Below are positions 1-10,073 of a stretch of 64,000 bases of DNA, piece after piece. Position 1 is the stretch's first letter, and every line of letters starts with the position of its first letter. The notes beneath the pieces are model-generated. The model worked only from the letters and a program-made list of their open reading frames with translations, had not been told where the DNA came from and did no database searches. The stretch is from Thermoleophilia bacterium (GTDB lineage: Bacteria > Actinomycetota > Thermoleophilia > Gaiellales > Gaiellaceae), in contig JADGPE010000001.1 of assembly GCA_017882605.1 (NCBI GenBank), forward strand, positions 18,554-82,553. The letters are read 5' to 3'. A program made the translations under genes and the position numbers.

Positions 1-74
1 TTCTTGCTGCCGCAGCCCACAGCCACGACGACGAGCACGAGCACGAGCACGATCCGGACCAACGTGAATCTCAT
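1..74 (-). CDS. Putative lipoprotein, N-terminus only (truncated by window edge)
   Basis: Reverse complement from 74 reads MRFTLVRIVLVLVLVVVAVGCGSK: a hydrophobic signal peptide ending in a lipobox-like VAVGC. Confidence 0.55.
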   Translation of the reverse strand, partial: MRFTLVRIVLVLVLVVVAVGCGSK

Positions 75-160
75 CTCCGACCTTCCCCTCTCGGTTGGCG
101 CGTCACGATCCCGACCGATCGTAGGCACAACGAGCTCGAGCTTCAACTCGCGACCGACGG

Positions 161-793
161 CTATTCCGTGCTCAGCACGCCGACCAGACGGTAGCCCACC
201 CCCCAAACGTTCTCGACCAGAGGCGTCTCGGCCCCCGACTCGCGCAGCTTACGGCGCAGCCTCGACGCGTGCGAGTCGAGCGTGCGGGTGCGCCCGGCGA
301 CGCGGTAGTTCCACACATCGCGCAGGAGCTCGCCCTTTGTGAACACACGCTCGGGCTCGCGGGCGAGACAGAGGAGCAATTCGTACTCCTTCTGCGCGAG
401 CTGGACACGCCTGCCGTCGACCCGGACATCGCGTGTCCGCGTGTCGATGCGCACCGGCGGTGCCTCGACGACATCGTCGAGCCGGGGGCGGACGCGGCGC
501 AGCACCGCGCGAATCCGCTCGACCAGCTCCTGGTACTCGAACGGGCGTGCGACGTAGTCGTCGCAACCGCTTCGAAAAGCATGGATGCGGTCGACCGCAT
601 CGGCCTGTTCGCGTCCGAGCACGATCACCGGAGCGCGCTTGACCCACCGGTCGAGCCGCTCGACGTCGCCCGCCAGCACGAGATCGAACTGCCCGTGATC
701 CGGCACGAGCTCGAAGCCGTCCCGCGGGAGGTGACGCTCGAGGAACCCGCGCGTTTCGGGCTCGGCATCGGTGAGGAGCAGCGCGGCGACCAT
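161..793 (-). CDS. OmpR-family winged-helix response regulator with atypical receiver domain
   Basis: C-terminal wHTH (QLAQKEYELLLCLAREPERVFTKGELLRDVWNYR...VENVWGVGYRL); shortened N-terminal receiver-like domain; TACCGT -10-like box 7 nt before ATG. Confidence 0.85.
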   Translation of the reverse strand: MVAALLLTDAEPETRGFLERHLPRDGFELVPDHGQFDLVLAGDVERLDRWVKRAPVIVLGREQADAVDRIHAFRSGCDDYVARPFEYQELVERIRAVLRRVRPRLDDVVEAPPVRIDTRTRDVRVDGRRVQLAQKEYELLLCLAREPERVFTKGELLRDVWNYRVAGRTRTLDSHASRLRRKLRESGAETPLVENVWGVGYRLVGVLSTE

Positions 794-833
794 TGAAGCG
801 ACGGTAGCCCCGGCCGGCCGCCCTCACCAGTTG

Positions 834-889
834 TCCATTCGCACGATTCTGTGCCGATCGATCCTCAGGCGGCGAACGCGGCCATGTCG
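834..889. repeat. 56-bp direct repeat, copy 1
   Basis: TCCATTCGCACGATTCTGTGCCGATCGATCCTCAGGCGGCGAACGCGGCCATGTCG; matches 1880-1935 at 54/56 positions by eye. Confidence 0.95.
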
Positions 890-941
890 AGACGATCGAA
901 CGTGGACCGGGCGGTTCAGGCACCTCGGCTAGATTCCCGCA

Positions 942-1877
942 ATGCGTTGGCTGGCGAAGGCAACGATTCAGAAGGCGATGAGCGTGCTTCCTCAGCCGGA
1001 CCGGTGGAACTACGTCCTGCAACGGCATGTGACGAAGCGGCTGCCCCGCCCCGACAATGACGTCACCGACAAGATCCGGTTGGCAATTCGACACCTGGAA
1101 GCGCTGCAACGCGTCAGTCCGGAACTCGATGTGACATCCACGCGGTTCTTCGAATTTGGGGCCGGCTGGGACCTGATCGTTCCGCTCGCGTTTGCGACAC
1201 TTGGCGTTCGGGACCAGACTCTGGTGGACATCCGGCCCAACGCTCGGCTTGAACTGGTCAACGACGCAATCGCGCGGATAGGACCGCTGCTCGGGCGAAC
1301 GGGCCGCAGCACTTCCCGCGATCTTGATCCAGCGCCGATCGCGTCGTTCGACGAGCTTCGAGAGCGTTTCGGTATCCGGTACGTCGCTCCGCTGGACGCG
1401 GCGGCGACCGGCTTCAGCGACGACACGTTCGACGTGATGACGAGCACGTTGGCGCTCGAGCATATTCCGGCTCCTGACATCGAGGCGATCCTGCGGGAGG
1501 CGGTGCGCATCCTTCGCCCTGGCGGTCTATTCAGTGCGATCATCGATATGCAGGATCACTATTCGTTCATGGATCGCAACGTGAGCGTCTACAACTACCT
1601 CCGCTACGGCGACCGCACGTGGGGCTTGGTCAATTCCAAGCTCCACTACCAGAACCGTCTGCGGAACTCCGACTACCTTGCTCTCGCGCGGGCCTCCGGC
1701 CTGGATCTCATGTTCGAGCAACCGACCGGGCCAACCGCCAAGGAGTTGGAGGCGTTGCAGTCGCTCCCGCTGGCGCCGCGCTTTCGCCACTACGAGAGGG
1801 ACGACCTCGCGATCACCGACAGCCTGGTCGTGCTGCGCAAGCCGAGCCGCCGCAGCAGCGCCGCTGCAACGCCGTAG
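942..1877 (+). CDS. Class I SAM-dependent methyltransferase
   Basis: Methyltransferase-like TSTLALEHIPAPDIEAILREAVRILRPGGLFSAIIDMQDHYS; leaderless-type TAGATT-N6-ATG. Confidence 0.75.
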   Translation: MRWLAKATIQKAMSVLPQPDRWNYVLQRHVTKRLPRPDNDVTDKIRLAIRHLEALQRVSPELDVTSTRFFEFGAGWDLIVPLAFATLGVRDQTLVDIRPNARLELVNDAIARIGPLLGRTGRSTSRDLDPAPIASFDELRERFGIRYVAPLDAAATGFSDDTFDVMTSTLALEHIPAPDIEAILREAVRILRPGGLFSAIIDMQDHYSFMDRNVSVYNYLRYGDRTWGLVNSKLHYQNRLRNSDYLALARASGLDLMFEQPTGPTAKELEALQSLPLAPRFRHYERDDLAITDSLVVLRKPSRRSSAAATP

Positions 1878-1879
1878 CC

Positions 1880-1935
1880 TCCAGTCGCACGATTCGGTGC
1901 CGATCGATCCTCAGGCGGCGAACGCGGCCATGTCG
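1880..1935. repeat. 56-bp direct repeat, copy 2
   Basis: TCCAGTCGCACGATTCGGTGCCGATCGATCCTCAGGCGGCGAACGCGGCCATGTCG; 2 mismatches to copy 1. Confidence 0.95.
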
Positions 1936-1943
1936 CGGCAAGG

Positions 1944-3581
1944 TCAGAGGCGGCCGGAGCGGATGACGCCCCAGAGCAGCCAGACGCCCAGCACCGCGGA
2001 GAGCAGGAAGCCGAACACCGACACGACGTGCAGCCCGAGCACATGGGGGCCGCTCTTGGCGAAGATGCCGATCAGGCTCGAGCCGATCAGGCCGCCGGTG
2101 ACGACGAGCGCGATCACCAGCCGGTTGAAGAGCGTGTCGAGCTTCGCCATCAGATCGTCCAGGCCCTTGTGCACGAAGCCGACCTCGATCTGACCGTCGC
2201 GCACCTGTTCGAGCGTCTCGTGGATCTGGTACGGCAGCTCCGTCGCCATCTGGGTCAGCTTCCACCCCTCCCGCCGAGCACGCAGAGCGATCCGCCGAGG
2301 AGTGAAACGCTCCAGCATCAGGTCACGCGCGTAGGGCTGCGCGACCTCGAACACGTTGAAATCCGGGTAGAGCTCGATGCCCACCGAGCCCAGCGTCGCG
2401 ATCGCCTTGTCGAGCATCACGAATCGCGTCGGGAGGCGCAGGTTCATCGAATAGATCAGTCCGAACGCCTCACGGATCACCTGGATCGGATCGATCTCGC
2501 GCAAGCTCGCGCCGTAGTAGCGGTAGTACAGCTCGCGCAGCGCTGCAACGAACTCCTCCTCGCGCTCCTTCGGGTAGCGCACGCCGAGGTCGGAAAGGCG
2601 CTTCGGGAGCAACTCGATGTTCTCCGAGGCAGCGTCGATGAAGAGTCGCGTCAGCTTCGTCATGTCGTCGTCGGTCAGCTTCCCGGTGAGCCCGAAGTCG
2701 ACGAGCCCGATGCGCTCAGGCGAGAGGACGAGGATGTTCGCCGGATGCGGATCGGCATGGAAGAAACCATTTCGGAAGATCATCGTCATCCACGTTTCGG
2801 TGATCCGGTAGGCGAGATGCCGGCGCTGTTCGAGCGGCCACGCGTCGAGCTCGAGGTCGGCGAGCTGCACTCCGTCGAGGTACTCGAGCGTGAGCACGCG
2901 CGACCGTGTGTAGGTCCAGTAGACGCGCGGCACCGCGACGTGCGGGTGCCCGGCGAAATCCTTGTGGAACGCATCCGCGTTCCGTGCCTCGAGTCGGTAG
3001 TCGAGCTCCTGCCGGATCGAGCGCGCGAACTCGTCGACGAGCTCATTGGCGTCGATGAAGTCCAGCGCGCGAATCCGCTCCTTCACGAGCCGGGCCGCCT
3101 GGTACATGAGGACGAGGTCCGCCTCGATCTGCCGCGGCGCGTTCGGCCGCTGCACCTTGACGACGACGCGGCGGCCGTTCGGAAGCGTCGCGCGGTGCAC
3201 CTGCCCGATCGACGCGGCGGCGAGCGGCTGCGGGTCGAACTCGGTGAACAGCCGCTCGACCGGCTGTCCGAGTTCTTCCACGATCGTCCGTTCGACGTCC
3301 TCGTAGGCGAATGGACGTACGTCGTCCTGCAGGCCGCGCAGCTCCGCGATGATGTCGGGTGGGACGACGTCCGGCCGCGTCGACAGCAGCTGGCCGAACT
3401 TGACGAACGTGGGGCCGAGCTCGTCGAGCATCTCGCGCAGATGCCGGCCGCGCGCCGTACCCTCGACCGTCGGATCGATTGCCCTGCGGCCCTCGAGCGC
3501 ATAACCGAAGCCGTGCCGGACCGCAACCTGGGCGATCTCGCTCAGGCGGCCCAGGCTGCGCTGCTTCGGGCGGGCTGCCAA
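1944..3581 (-). CDS. ABC1/AarF/UbiB family kinase-like protein
   Basis: LGPTFVKFGQLLSTRPDVVP, PLAAASIGQVHRA, FHADPHPANILVL, LVDFGLTG motifs. Confidence 0.92.
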   Translation of the reverse strand: MAARPKQRSLGRLSEIAQVAVRHGFGYALEGRRAIDPTVEGTARGRHLREMLDELGPTFVKFGQLLSTRPDVVPPDIIAELRGLQDDVRPFAYEDVERTIVEELGQPVERLFTEFDPQPLAAASIGQVHRATLPNGRRVVVKVQRPNAPRQIEADLVLMYQAARLVKERIRALDFIDANELVDEFARSIRQELDYRLEARNADAFHKDFAGHPHVAVPRVYWTYTRSRVLTLEYLDGVQLADLELDAWPLEQRRHLAYRITETWMTMIFRNGFFHADPHPANILVLSPERIGLVDFGLTGKLTDDDMTKLTRLFIDAASENIELLPKRLSDLGVRYPKEREEEFVAALRELYYRYYGASLREIDPIQVIREAFGLIYSMNLRLPTRFVMLDKAIATLGSVGIELYPDFNVFEVAQPYARDLMLERFTPRRIALRARREGWKLTQMATELPYQIHETLEQVRDGQIEVGFVHKGLDDLMAKLDTLFNRLVIALVVTGGLIGSSLIGIFAKSGPHVLGLHVVSVFGFLLSAVLGVWLLWGVIRSGRL

Positions 3582-3634
3582 GGCGAAAGTGTTGCACGAA
3601 GCTCGAGCATCGCCTGGGAGCGGGGCTCGGCCGA

Positions 3635-4084
3635 TCAGTGAATCCGCTGGATCGTCGCCTTCCAGGAGCCCTTGGGCGCCTGGACATCGACGCTCTCACC
3701 GAGCTTCTTGCCGAGCAGCGCCGATCCGAGCGGGGAGGTCGGCGAGACCGTTCCCGCGCCGCCGACGGCGCTGATCTCGACGGTCATGGCCTGTCCGCCG
3801 TCGCCGGCGATGTCGACCACCGAACCGACGCCGACCTCGCCGGCGCCGGCGTCCTCGACGATCTGGGCACCGTCGAGCCGGGCCCGCAGCGTGCGAATGC
3901 GCGCCTCGAGCAGGCCCTGTTCGTTCTTCGCGGCGTGATACTCGAAGTTCTCCGAGAGGTCGCCGAACTCGCGAGCCTTCTTGATCGCGGCGATCACATC
4001 AGTGCGGCGCGCGCCTTCGAGGCCCGCGAGTTCCTCGCGCAACGCAGCCGCTTGCTTCTCGGTGAGCCTCTCCCCCTCTACCAC
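3635..4084 (-). CDS. greA: Transcription elongation factor GreA
   Basis: GreA architecture: IKKAREFGDLSENFEYHAAKNEQGLLEARIRTL plus C-terminal FKBP-like SPLGSALLGKKLGESVDVQAP. Confidence 0.93.
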   Translation of the reverse strand: MVEGERLTEKQAAALREELAGLEGARRTDVIAAIKKAREFGDLSENFEYHAAKNEQGLLEARIRTLRARLDGAQIVEDAGAGEVGVGSVVDIAGDGGQAMTVEISAVGGAGTVSPTSPLGSALLGKKLGESVDVQAPKGSWKATIQRIH

Positions 4085-5247
4085 TTGGAGCGGCCTCCTC
4101 GCCGGCGCGACGTATAGACGACCCGTGGCTTCGCGACCTGCATGCCGGTCTCCTGGAACTTCTCCACGTGACCCTGCAACCGTGCGACGCGCGACACGTC
4201 GGCCTGCTGTTCCGGAAGCACGAGCGTGATGCCGACGCCGCCCTTGCCGGCGCGGCCGGTCCGGCCCACGCGATGGGTATAGACGTCGGGCTCTTCGGGC
4301 GGATCGAAGTTGATCACGTGGGTGATGTCGTCGACGTCGAGGCCGCGCGCGGCGACGTCCGTCGCAACGAGGGTCTTCACCTTGCCTGTGTCGAAATGGG
4401 AGAGCGCCTGTTCGCGCTGCGCCTGGCCCTTGTCTCCGTGAATCGCGATCGCGTCGACATCGTGGCGGCGCAGCTTCTCGACGAGGCGGTCCGCGCCGGC
4501 CTTCGTGCGAACGAAGACGAGCACGAGCCCTCGCTCGGCATCGTTCAGCAGCTCGACGAGGGTCGAGACCTTGGTGTCGTTGGTGACCGACACGAAGCGA
4601 TGATCGATCTCGCCGCTGCGCCGTTCGGCCGGCAGCTCACCCTCGAACCGGGCCGGGAAGTGCGTATAGCGGCGGGCCAGCTCGCCGACCTCGCCGTCGA
4701 GCGTCGCCGAGAAGAACATCGTCTGGCGGTCCTCGCGCAGCTTCCGGACGAGTCGGTCGACCTGCGGTTTGAAGCCCATGTCGAGCATCCGGTCGGCTTC
4801 GTCGAGCACGAGCACCTGAACGGCGTCGAGCGAGACGAGCCCGCGGTCGACGAGATCCTGCAGCCGGCCGGGCGTGGCGACAATCACGTGCGCGGCCTTG
4901 GCCTCGTTCGCCTGCGCCTTCAGCGGCACACCGCCGTAGACCGACGCGACCTTGATCTTGTCGCCGCTGATCAATGCGAACTCCTCCGTCACCTGCACGC
5001 AGAGCTCACGCGTCGGGACGAGCACGAGGGCAGCGGGACGCGGCTGGGTCGGGTCGACGCGCTCGAGGATCGGAATCGCGAACGCGAGCGTCTTGCCCGA
5101 GCCGGTCGGGCTCTTGGCCAGGATGTCGCCGCCACGGAGAGCCTCCGGGATCACGAGCGTCTGGATCTGGAACGGGGACTCGATCCCGCGCGCGGCCAAC
5201 AACCGGCACACGGCCTCGGACACCCCGAGGGGACGAAAATCTGTCAC
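4078..5247 (-). CDS. DEAD-box ATP-dependent RNA helicase
   Basis: Q-motif, SPTGSGKT, VLDEADRMLDMGF, FSAT, VATDVAARGLDVDDITHVINFDPP, HRVGRTGR. ORF opens at TTG 5256; the GTG at 5247 has correctly spaced GAAGGAG. Confidence 0.93.
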   Translation of the reverse strand: MTDFRPLGVSEAVCRLLAARGIESPFQIQTLVIPEALRGGDILAKSPTGSGKTLAFAIPILERVDPTQPRPAALVLVPTRELCVQVTEEFALISGDKIKVASVYGGVPLKAQANEAKAAHVIVATPGRLQDLVDRGLVSLDAVQVLVLDEADRMLDMGFKPQVDRLVRKLREDRQTMFFSATLDGEVGELARRYTHFPARFEGELPAERRSGEIDHRFVSVTNDTKVSTLVELLNDAERGLVLVFVRTKAGADRLVEKLRRHDVDAIAIHGDKGQAQREQALSHFDTGKVKTLVATDVAARGLDVDDITHVINFDPPEEPDVYTHRVGRTGRAGKGGVGITLVLPEQQADVSRVARLQGHVEKFQETGMQVAKPRVVYTSRRRGGRSKW

Positions 5248-5256
5248 TTGTCTCAA

Positions 5257-5293
5257 CTCCTTCGGACATCGAGATCGTGTGTCCGAGAAGGAG
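5257..5293 (-). promoter_or_regulatory. SD-sequestering leader hairpin of the DEAD-box helicase
   Basis: mRNA CUCCUUC-UC-GGACA...UGUCC-GAAGGAG; the 7-nt anti-SD pairs exactly with the GAAGGAG ribosome-binding site. Confidence 0.6.
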
Positions 5294-5306
5294 ACGCGAT
5301 CTCACG

Positions 5307-5329
5307 GGAATGCGGCCTATCCGCATTCC
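5307..5329. other. Upstream hairpin in helicase leader
   Basis: GGAATGCGG-CCTAT-CCGCATTCC perfect 9-bp inverted repeat. Confidence 0.6.
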
Positions 5330-5365
5330 GTAGACATCACGGTAGCAGCGGAAGCGGCGCGTGGC

Positions 5366-5626
5366 TCAGTCGCTGCCCGAGGAGCGGTCTTCGACGAGGC
5401 GCAGGCGGTGCTCGAGCTGGGCGACTCGAAGCTCGAGCTCGTCCCATTCGTCGCGCGTCACGAGCCCGACCTCGCGGGCGAGCTCCTGGATGCGACGCTT
5501 CGAGCCCTCCCCGGCGCGGATCGCGTCGCCGCGCCAGCGTTGGCTCAGATCGTCGAACAGCGAGCGAAACTCGTCGAGCCTTGGCCCGAGCACGGCGATC
5601 AGCCGGTCGAGATCGCTATCTGGCAC
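5366..5626 (-). CDS. Small coiled-coil hypothetical protein
   Basis: 86-aa ORF, heptad-rich (DEWDELELRVAQLEHRLRLVE), overlaps the secDF 3' end by 11 nt. Confidence 0.6.
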   Translation of the reverse strand: MPDSDLDRLIAVLGPRLDEFRSLFDDLSQRWRGDAIRAGEGSKRRIQELAREVGLVTRDEWDELELRVAQLEHRLRLVEDRSSGSD

Positions 5627-8456
5627 GGCCGTGCGGACGCGACTTGCGCCGTTGCCGGCGGCGTTCGCGCTTGGCGTCGGTGTCGCCGTCGGTGATTGCC
5701 GCCTCGATCACGTCGATCGGCGTCTCCGGGCTCGGCTCGTCGGCAGCGGCCTGCTCCGCCTCGATCAGCAGGCGGTCGGCCTTCGCCCCCTCGGGCATTT
5801 CCTGCCCCTTGCGCCGCGCGTAATCCGGCTCGCGCTCTTTCCAGAGGTTCAGCAGCGGCGCGGCGATGAAGATCGACGAGTAGGCACCGGAGGTGACGCC
5901 GACGAGCAGCGCAAACGCGAAGTCCTTCAGCGTCGGCCCCCCGAAGAAGAACAACGCGGCGACCGGGAGCAGAGTGATGAACGTCGTGGCCAGCGAGCGG
6001 CGAATCGTCTCCCACAGCGAGACGTTCGTGATCGTCGCGAACGACGCACGGCGCATGATCGGCACGTTCTCGCGGATGCGGTCGAAGATGATGATCGTGT
6101 CGTAGATCGAGTAACCGAGCACCGTGAGCACCGCCGCCACCGTCGATTCGGTCACCTCGCGTCCGGTCACCGAGTACACGCCGACGGTGATCAGGACGTC
6201 ATGCAGCATCGCTGCGATCACCGGGATGGCGAATGCGAGCCCTCGGAAGCGAATCGTGATGTAGAGCGTGATGATCAGCAGGGAGAAGAAGATCGCGAGC
6301 AGCGCCGACCGTGCGATCTGCCGCCCGAAGCTCGACGACACGTTCTTCGTCCCTCTCCCGATCGCCTTCACGTTCTGGGTGAGTGCCGACTCGAGTTTGT
6401 TCTGCTGGAGCGCGCTCAACTTCTTCAGCCTGATCTGGAAGCTCTTGTAGCTCTCGCTGCCGAAGGCCTTGCCACGGCCCTGCACGACTGCGTCGCCCCG
6501 GCCGGTCGCCTGCTTCGTCTGGCTGCGCACTGTTGAGATCGGCGTCGGCTGCACGGTCCGGAAGGTCACCTGTACGCCGCCCTTGAAATCGATGCCGAGG
6601 TTCAGTCCGCGCACGGCGAGCGAGCCCATGCTGACGACGAGGATCGCGCCGGAGATCGAGAACCAGAGGAGCGTTCGCTTCATGAAGTCGATCTGCAGCC
6701 AGCGGCCGCGCTGCGAGTGGTGCGCGCCCATGAACTTCGGGTTCTCGAACCAGCGGAAGCCGGCGAGCAGGCCGAGCATCGCGCGCGTCGCGGCGACGGC
6801 CGTGATCAGCGAGACCGCGGTTCCGATCAGCAGCATCAGCGCGAAGCCCTTGACACCCGCCGTCGCGACGGCGAACAGGATCAACGCGGTGATCGCGGTG
6901 ACGACGTTCGCGTCGATGATCGTGTGGAAGCCCTTCTGGTAGCCGGCGGCGATCGCGGCACGCACGGACTTGCCCGCACGTGACTCCTCCTTGATGCGTT
7001 CGAACACGACCACGTTCGCATCGGCCGCGACGCCGATGGTCAGGATCAAGCCGGCAAAGCCGGGCAGCGTCAACGTGACGCCCAGGAGGAGGATGGCGCC
7101 GTACATCAAGGCGGCGTAGATGGCGAGGCCGATCACGGCGACGAGGCCGAGGAAGCGATAGAGCAGGAGCAGGAAGATGGCGACCGCGATCAGACCGCCG
7201 ATTGCCGCGTTCTGCGCTTGCTTCAGCGAGTCCTTGCCGAGCGTCGCCGAGACGTCGGTGCGCTCGAGCGGCACGAACTTGACCGGCAGTGCACCCGTCT
7301 GCAGGACGAGCGCGAGGTTCTGCGCCTCCTTGAGGCTCGACATGCCTGTGATCTGCGCGCCCGTGCCCGTCGGGTCGATCCCGTTCGGGTACTGGCTGTA
7401 GTCGATCTGCGGCCACGAGCGGATCTCGTTGTCGAGCACGATCGCGAAGTGTTGTGGTCGCTTCTGGATCGAGCCGCGTACCGCCTCGTTCTTTGTCACC
7501 TGGGCGAATGCCTTATTGCCCTTGCCCTTGAACGAGAGCAGCACGATCGGATTGCCGCTCGTCGGGTCGAAGTCCTGCCGCGTCCCGGAGAGGTTCAGCT
7601 CCGCGCCGGTGATGTTCGGGTACTTCCCGTCGGTCGAGTAGCGGTCGTTCGGATAGCTGCCGTTCTTGAACAGGTAGTAGTCCGTCGAGCCCGTCGGAGG
7701 CACGCCATTCGCACTGCTGTCGCCGGGACAGACGACCGAGCCCGGGGTCGAGCAGCTGACGACGACCGTTCGCGCCGGCACGGGCAGCACCTTGTCGCCG
7801 GTCGGGATCTTGCCCCTGTACGGGTCGAGGAGGCCCGCGTTCCCGGTCGACGGGTCGCGATGGAGCGTTGCGATCGGGCCGGCAGCCCTGACCCAGACGA
7901 TGGTCGTCTTCGTCTTCTTGTTCTTGAGGATGCCGATCGTCGACTTGACCTTGACCGGCTTGAAGAGCACGTAGCCGGTCGGCGTGCCGACCTTGGCCGT
8001 CGCCTGGACACGGGAGAGCAGGGCGAAGAGGTTGCGCGTCGCGACCGGCTGGCCGCCGCTCGCGGTCACAGACGGCGGCACGAGGGCTGTCTCGAGGTCG
8101 TAGAGCTCGAGCTGTGCCGTCGTCCCGATGATCGCCGCGGCCTGCGCCGGGTCGTGGACGCCGGCCAGCTGGATGACGATCTGGTCGGTGCCCTGCTTGC
8201 GGATCTCCGGCGAGGCAACGCCGAGCTTGTCGACACGGCTGCGCATGATCGAAACCGAACGGTCGAGGTCGGCGGAGGTGAGCTTGTGGCCCTTCGGCGG
8301 CTGGGCCTTCAGCACCACTTCCAGCCCACCCTGCAAGTCGAGCCCCTTCTTGACGCCGCGATGCCCCGGGGAGCCCGGGACGGCCAGATATGCCACACCG
8401 ACGAGGGCGAGCATGATCAGGCCGACGAGAATCAGGTTGGAACGCCGAGACGACAC
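5616..8456 (-). CDS. secDF: Fused protein translocase SecDF
   Basis: 946-aa single ORF: SecD half (GLDLQGGLEVVL... GVAADANVVVFERIKEE) followed by SecF half (NLGIDFKGGVQVTFRT... GYSIYDTIIIFDRIREN). Confidence 0.93.
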   Translation of the reverse strand: MSSRRSNLILVGLIMLALVGVAYLAVPGSPGHRGVKKGLDLQGGLEVVLKAQPPKGHKLTSADLDRSVSIMRSRVDKLGVASPEIRKQGTDQIVIQLAGVHDPAQAAAIIGTTAQLELYDLETALVPPSVTASGGQPVATRNLFALLSRVQATAKVGTPTGYVLFKPVKVKSTIGILKNKKTKTTIVWVRAAGPIATLHRDPSTGNAGLLDPYRGKIPTGDKVLPVPARTVVVSCSTPGSVVCPGDSSANGVPPTGSTDYYLFKNGSYPNDRYSTDGKYPNITGAELNLSGTRQDFDPTSGNPIVLLSFKGKGNKAFAQVTKNEAVRGSIQKRPQHFAIVLDNEIRSWPQIDYSQYPNGIDPTGTGAQITGMSSLKEAQNLALVLQTGALPVKFVPLERTDVSATLGKDSLKQAQNAAIGGLIAVAIFLLLLYRFLGLVAVIGLAIYAALMYGAILLLGVTLTLPGFAGLILTIGVAADANVVVFERIKEESRAGKSVRAAIAAGYQKGFHTIIDANVVTAITALILFAVATAGVKGFALMLLIGTAVSLITAVAATRAMLGLLAGFRWFENPKFMGAHHSQRGRWLQIDFMKRTLLWFSISGAILVVSMGSLAVRGLNLGIDFKGGVQVTFRTVQPTPISTVRSQTKQATGRGDAVVQGRGKAFGSESYKSFQIRLKKLSALQQNKLESALTQNVKAIGRGTKNVSSSFGRQIARSALLAIFFSLLIITLYITIRFRGLAFAIPVIAAMLHDVLITVGVYSVTGREVTESTVAAVLTVLGYSIYDTIIIFDRIRENVPIMRRASFATITNVSLWETIRRSLATTFITLLPVAALFFFGGPTLKDFAFALLVGVTSGAYSSIFIAAPLLNLWKEREPDYARRKGQEMPEGAKADRLLIEAEQAAADEPSPETPIDVIEAAITDGDTDAKRERRRQRRKSRPHGRAR

Positions 8457-8468
8457 GCGCGGGGAAGG

Positions 8469-9919
<1,451 letters not shown>

Positions 9920-9927
9920 CTAGCCAC

Positions 9928-9957
9928 GTCTCGTGGTCAGACCAAACATGACGGAAG
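9928..9957 (-). repeat. Intergenic palindromic motif, copy C
   Basis: CTTCCG-N6-TTGGTCTGACCACGAGAC on the minus strand; core TGGTCAGACCA at 9934-9944. Confidence 0.8.
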
Positions 9958-10018
9958 GGAAAGATTCTCCCCACAGGCCGTTGAGCAGGGAGCTTCGTCC
10001 GCGAGACGTGGCCTTAGC

Positions 10019-10041
10019 TGACCAGACCCTTGGTCAGACCA
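10019..10041. repeat. Intergenic palindromic motif, copy D (compound)
   Basis: TGACCA-GACCCT-TGGTCA-GACCA; core TGGTCAGACCA at 10031-10041. Confidence 0.7.
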
Positions 10042-10073
10042 CGGTGACGAGACGCGCGCGTTCGATCCACAGG

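Noticed and set aside
834-1935. Mobile element (IS/integron) explanation for the methyltransferase cassette
   Set aside because: No transposase, integrase or terminal inverted repeats seen; only the direct repeats are supported, so left as an open observation.
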